From Perkinsus olseni (lineage: Eukaryota > Perkinsozoa > Perkinsida > Perkinsidae), in NCBI GenBank assembly GCA_013115135.1, contig JABANP010000076.1, positions 103,054-167,053 of the forward strand: 64,000 nt of DNA, in the 5' to 3' direction. Positions 62,055 to 64,000 of the stretch are shown here, piece after piece. The notes under the pieces are model-generated. The model was not told the DNA's origin. It searched no databases and worked only from the letters and a program-made list of their open reading frames with translations. The number at the start of each line of letters is the position of its first letter. Position 1 is the first letter of the stretch. Made by a program: the position numbers and the translations under genes.

Positions 62055-63908
62055 ATGAACAACTCAGTTAAATCACGGAGCTCCAAGGCTGCCATTGCTC
62101 ACAGCTGGTCTGATTTCGCCGGCTACCTCGGCCTGCTTGCCTTCTCCCATTCCATTGTAAGGTGAGCTCTCTACAATCATCGCTATCGCTGTTTCTCTTT
62201 CTAGGTGCTCTACTTGGCGACTTCCATTCGTCTGTATGGTGGACATGTGTTCAACCCCATGAGCCTGTGGTTGGATGGTGGATGGTCTGTGCTAGTCGAC
62301 GACGTGAAGGGACACTTCGTCGAGGCATTCGTCTGGTAATAGGGACGGAAGACCATGCTCGATCTTGCAGCGTGTTGGCGTATGTCGTCTCGAACGGGAG
62401 CTCTTACCTGTCGTTCATCCTGACGTCCTGACCCGTTCACCGTGCTGTGTCGTAGGTACGCTAGCTTCATCGCATATGAAATGCTACTTGCCCTGATACT
62501 ACCGGGAGTCGTCGTCAAGGGCCTGGCTCTTGCTAATGGAGAACACCTAGTATATAACTGTAACGCACTAGCTGCATGGTAAGAGCCGTTCAGAGGAGGC
62601 TTCCTCCGATTAACAAGCTTTCAGGTATGTTACGCTCATTACTGTAGCTGTTTTACAACTTTCCGGCATCTGGTCCATCAGCCGTCTAACCGACTACTAT
62701 TACTCTCTGGTTCTCGTCACGATGCTAGCTGCTGACCTCACAGCCGTTTACATGTGGTTAACGGGGTAAGCATGCCTGATGAGTTGGTGTCGGAGCTCCC
62801 GTTATCAGGTGGCTGGCGGGTAAATCCACTGGACAAGGCCAGCTGGCGGATTTCGTCATGGGTACATGGTTGAACCCGAGGCTCTTCGGTGGTAGACTTG
62901 ATCTCAAGATGTTCTTCGAGGTACTTGAACTCGCTTTTACCCATCAGCACAGGGTCATCATGCCAGGTTCGTGTATCGTGGATTCTCCTATTCTTGCTCA
63001 CTCTTTCGTGCGCTGTAAAGAACGGTCTGACGGGTGGCATGTTCGTCATACTCACTGCGCACTTCCTCTACGCTGATTCATGTAAGTTGCCTTCAGTCTT
63101 GCTGGTTGCCGTGAACTTGCCAACTCTCAGGCGTCAAAGGCGAGGAGTGCATCCCAACGACGTGGGACATCTTCAAGGAAAAGTAAGCAGAAGCTTCCGC
63201 CTTCCAAACCGGATGCGGCGGTCCTTCAGATGGGGTTGGATGCTCATCTACTGGAATCTCTGTGGGGTCCCTTTCGTGTACTGCTTTTCGAGCTGGTTCA
63301 TTTTGAAGAACCCACAGTACACGCTGCAGCCTTGGCAGACGGGCGCCCTTCTAGGCGTCCTCTTCTGTGCGTAAGTGATGGCGTTCCGAGCAGTGGAGAC
63401 GGGCACCCTTCCATGCTCAGCTATTATGTCTTTGACACGGCCAATGCACAGAAGAGTCACTTCCGTAACCCTAACTTGCCGGCTAGAAAGGGAGCCTTCC
63501 CACAGTTCAAGTACGGCCGATTAGATCACCCTAAGGTTCTTAAAACTCAATGTGGCACAGATCTCCTCATTGATGGATGGTGAGGGCTCGAGGAACGCCT
63601 TCCACTGCTATGGCGTCCTGCTAGGTACAAGTACGCGCGGAAGATTCATTACGCAGCCGACTGGACCATGGCCGGAGTTTGGGCTCTCTCTTGTGGGACG
63701 GTATCTTGCCTGCTGCCTTTCGTGCATTGGATGTTCTTCACTTGTATGATCATTCAAAGATACTTCAGAGATAACGCCCGTTGCCAACAGTAAGCATTGC
63801 TTTCTTGCTCACGTATGAGCTCCCTTTGCTCTCTTCAGAAAGTACGGCAAGGATTGGGACCGCTACTGCCAGATCGTTCCCTACATCTTCATTCCCGGGC
63901 TCATCTGA
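62055..63908 (+). CDS. ERG4: Delta24(24(1))-sterol reductase (ERG4 type)
   Basis: ERG4 reduces the C-24(28) double bond of the sterol side chain, the last step of ergosterol-type synthesis, in the ER membrane with NADPH. The exon chain starts at Met 62055 (MNNSVKSRSSKAAIAHSW) and continues VLYLATSIRLYGGHVFNPMS, ILPGVVVKGLALANGEHLVY, LNPRLFGGRLDLKMFFE, ECIPTTWDIFKEK, WGWMLIYWNLCGVPFVYCFS, YYVFDTANAQKSHFRNPN, VLKTQCGTDLLIDGW, KYARKIHYAADWTMAGVWAL and KYGKDWDRYCQIVPYIFIPG, with a TGA at 63906-63908. The KYARKIHYxADW and DTANAQK motifs separate ERG4 from the related C-14 (ERG24) and C-7 (DHCR7) reductases. Many hydrophobic segments are consistent with the multi-pass fold. Introns are short (GTAAG..CAG); one donor reads GTAAGC near 63189. 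Confidence 0.88.
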
Positions 63909-64000
63909 GCGCCGGAGACGAGCTAGAATTCATCATTTGTCACAACGCGTTGGCACTCGGATTGATTGTCAACAAGGAGTTGAGGCTGATTTTTATTGAG
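63909..64000 (+). other. 3' flank of ERG4
   Basis: These are the last 92 bases of the window. A short open frame (LEFIICHNALALGLIVNKEL) continues to the edge, but it could be chance. Confidence 0.2.

Noticed and set aside
1..64000. Dinoflagellate/perkinsid spliced-leader RNA gene
   Set aside because: Read for CCGTAGCCAT..TGGCTCAAG on both strands; no match seen by eye.

Overview
This is a nuclear window from a protist, most likely an alveolate of the Perkinsus type. That call is an inference. It rests on very dense genes, many short introns (about 40-90 nt, GT..AG, with occasional AAG acceptors), large multi-EF-hand proteins with acidic repeats, near-duplicate amino-acid transporters, a Mutator-like transposase with a SWIM finger, and nearly all genes lying on one strand. 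There is no sign of a prokaryote, a virus or an organelle.

Layout. From 1 to 4.74 kb all genes are on the minus strand: the N-terminus of a MON2-like trafficking protein, an unknown gene, a PPPDE/DeSI peptidase, and three unknown small proteins. Strand polarity switches at a 256-base divergent intergenic region (4738-4993). Every gene I can support from there to 64 kb is on the plus strand: proteasome subunit RPN12, an unknown membrane-tailed protein, a chromodomain protein, two very large paralogous EF-hand loci in tandem (about 8.6-20.0 kb and 20.2-36.2 kb), an AAAP amino-acid transporter, a secreted glycosyltransferase-like protein, an INCENP-like chromosomal passenger protein, an unknown gene with an AAC microsatellite, an XPF/ERCC4-like fragment, a MULE transposase, an acidic repeat protein, the RNA helicase DDX31/Dbp7, a second AAAP transporter, and an ERG4-type sterol C-24(28) reductase.

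How it fits together. Most identified genes are unrelated housekeeping functions (proteasome, ribosome biogenesis, chromosome segregation, sterol and amino-acid metabolism). The accessory part is the tandem EF-hand pair. Each starts with a signal peptide, has a unique N-terminal region and a long acidic minisatellite region, and then a large array of calcium-binding EF-hands. At least nine of these loops are split by a phase-1 intron at the same codon. A second accessory block (47-55 kb) holds an XPF fragment and a MULE transposase. It is flanked by inverted arrays of GTGGCC spaced about 20 nt apart, and may be one large Mutator-like element that captured host DNA.

Limits. Exon joins were made by eye from reading frame and family similarity, so most gene boundaries are approximate. 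Several genes contain single-base frame breaks, often in homopolymers and sometimes compensating each other. This suggests assembly indels rather than widespread pseudogenes, but the sequence alone cannot prove it.
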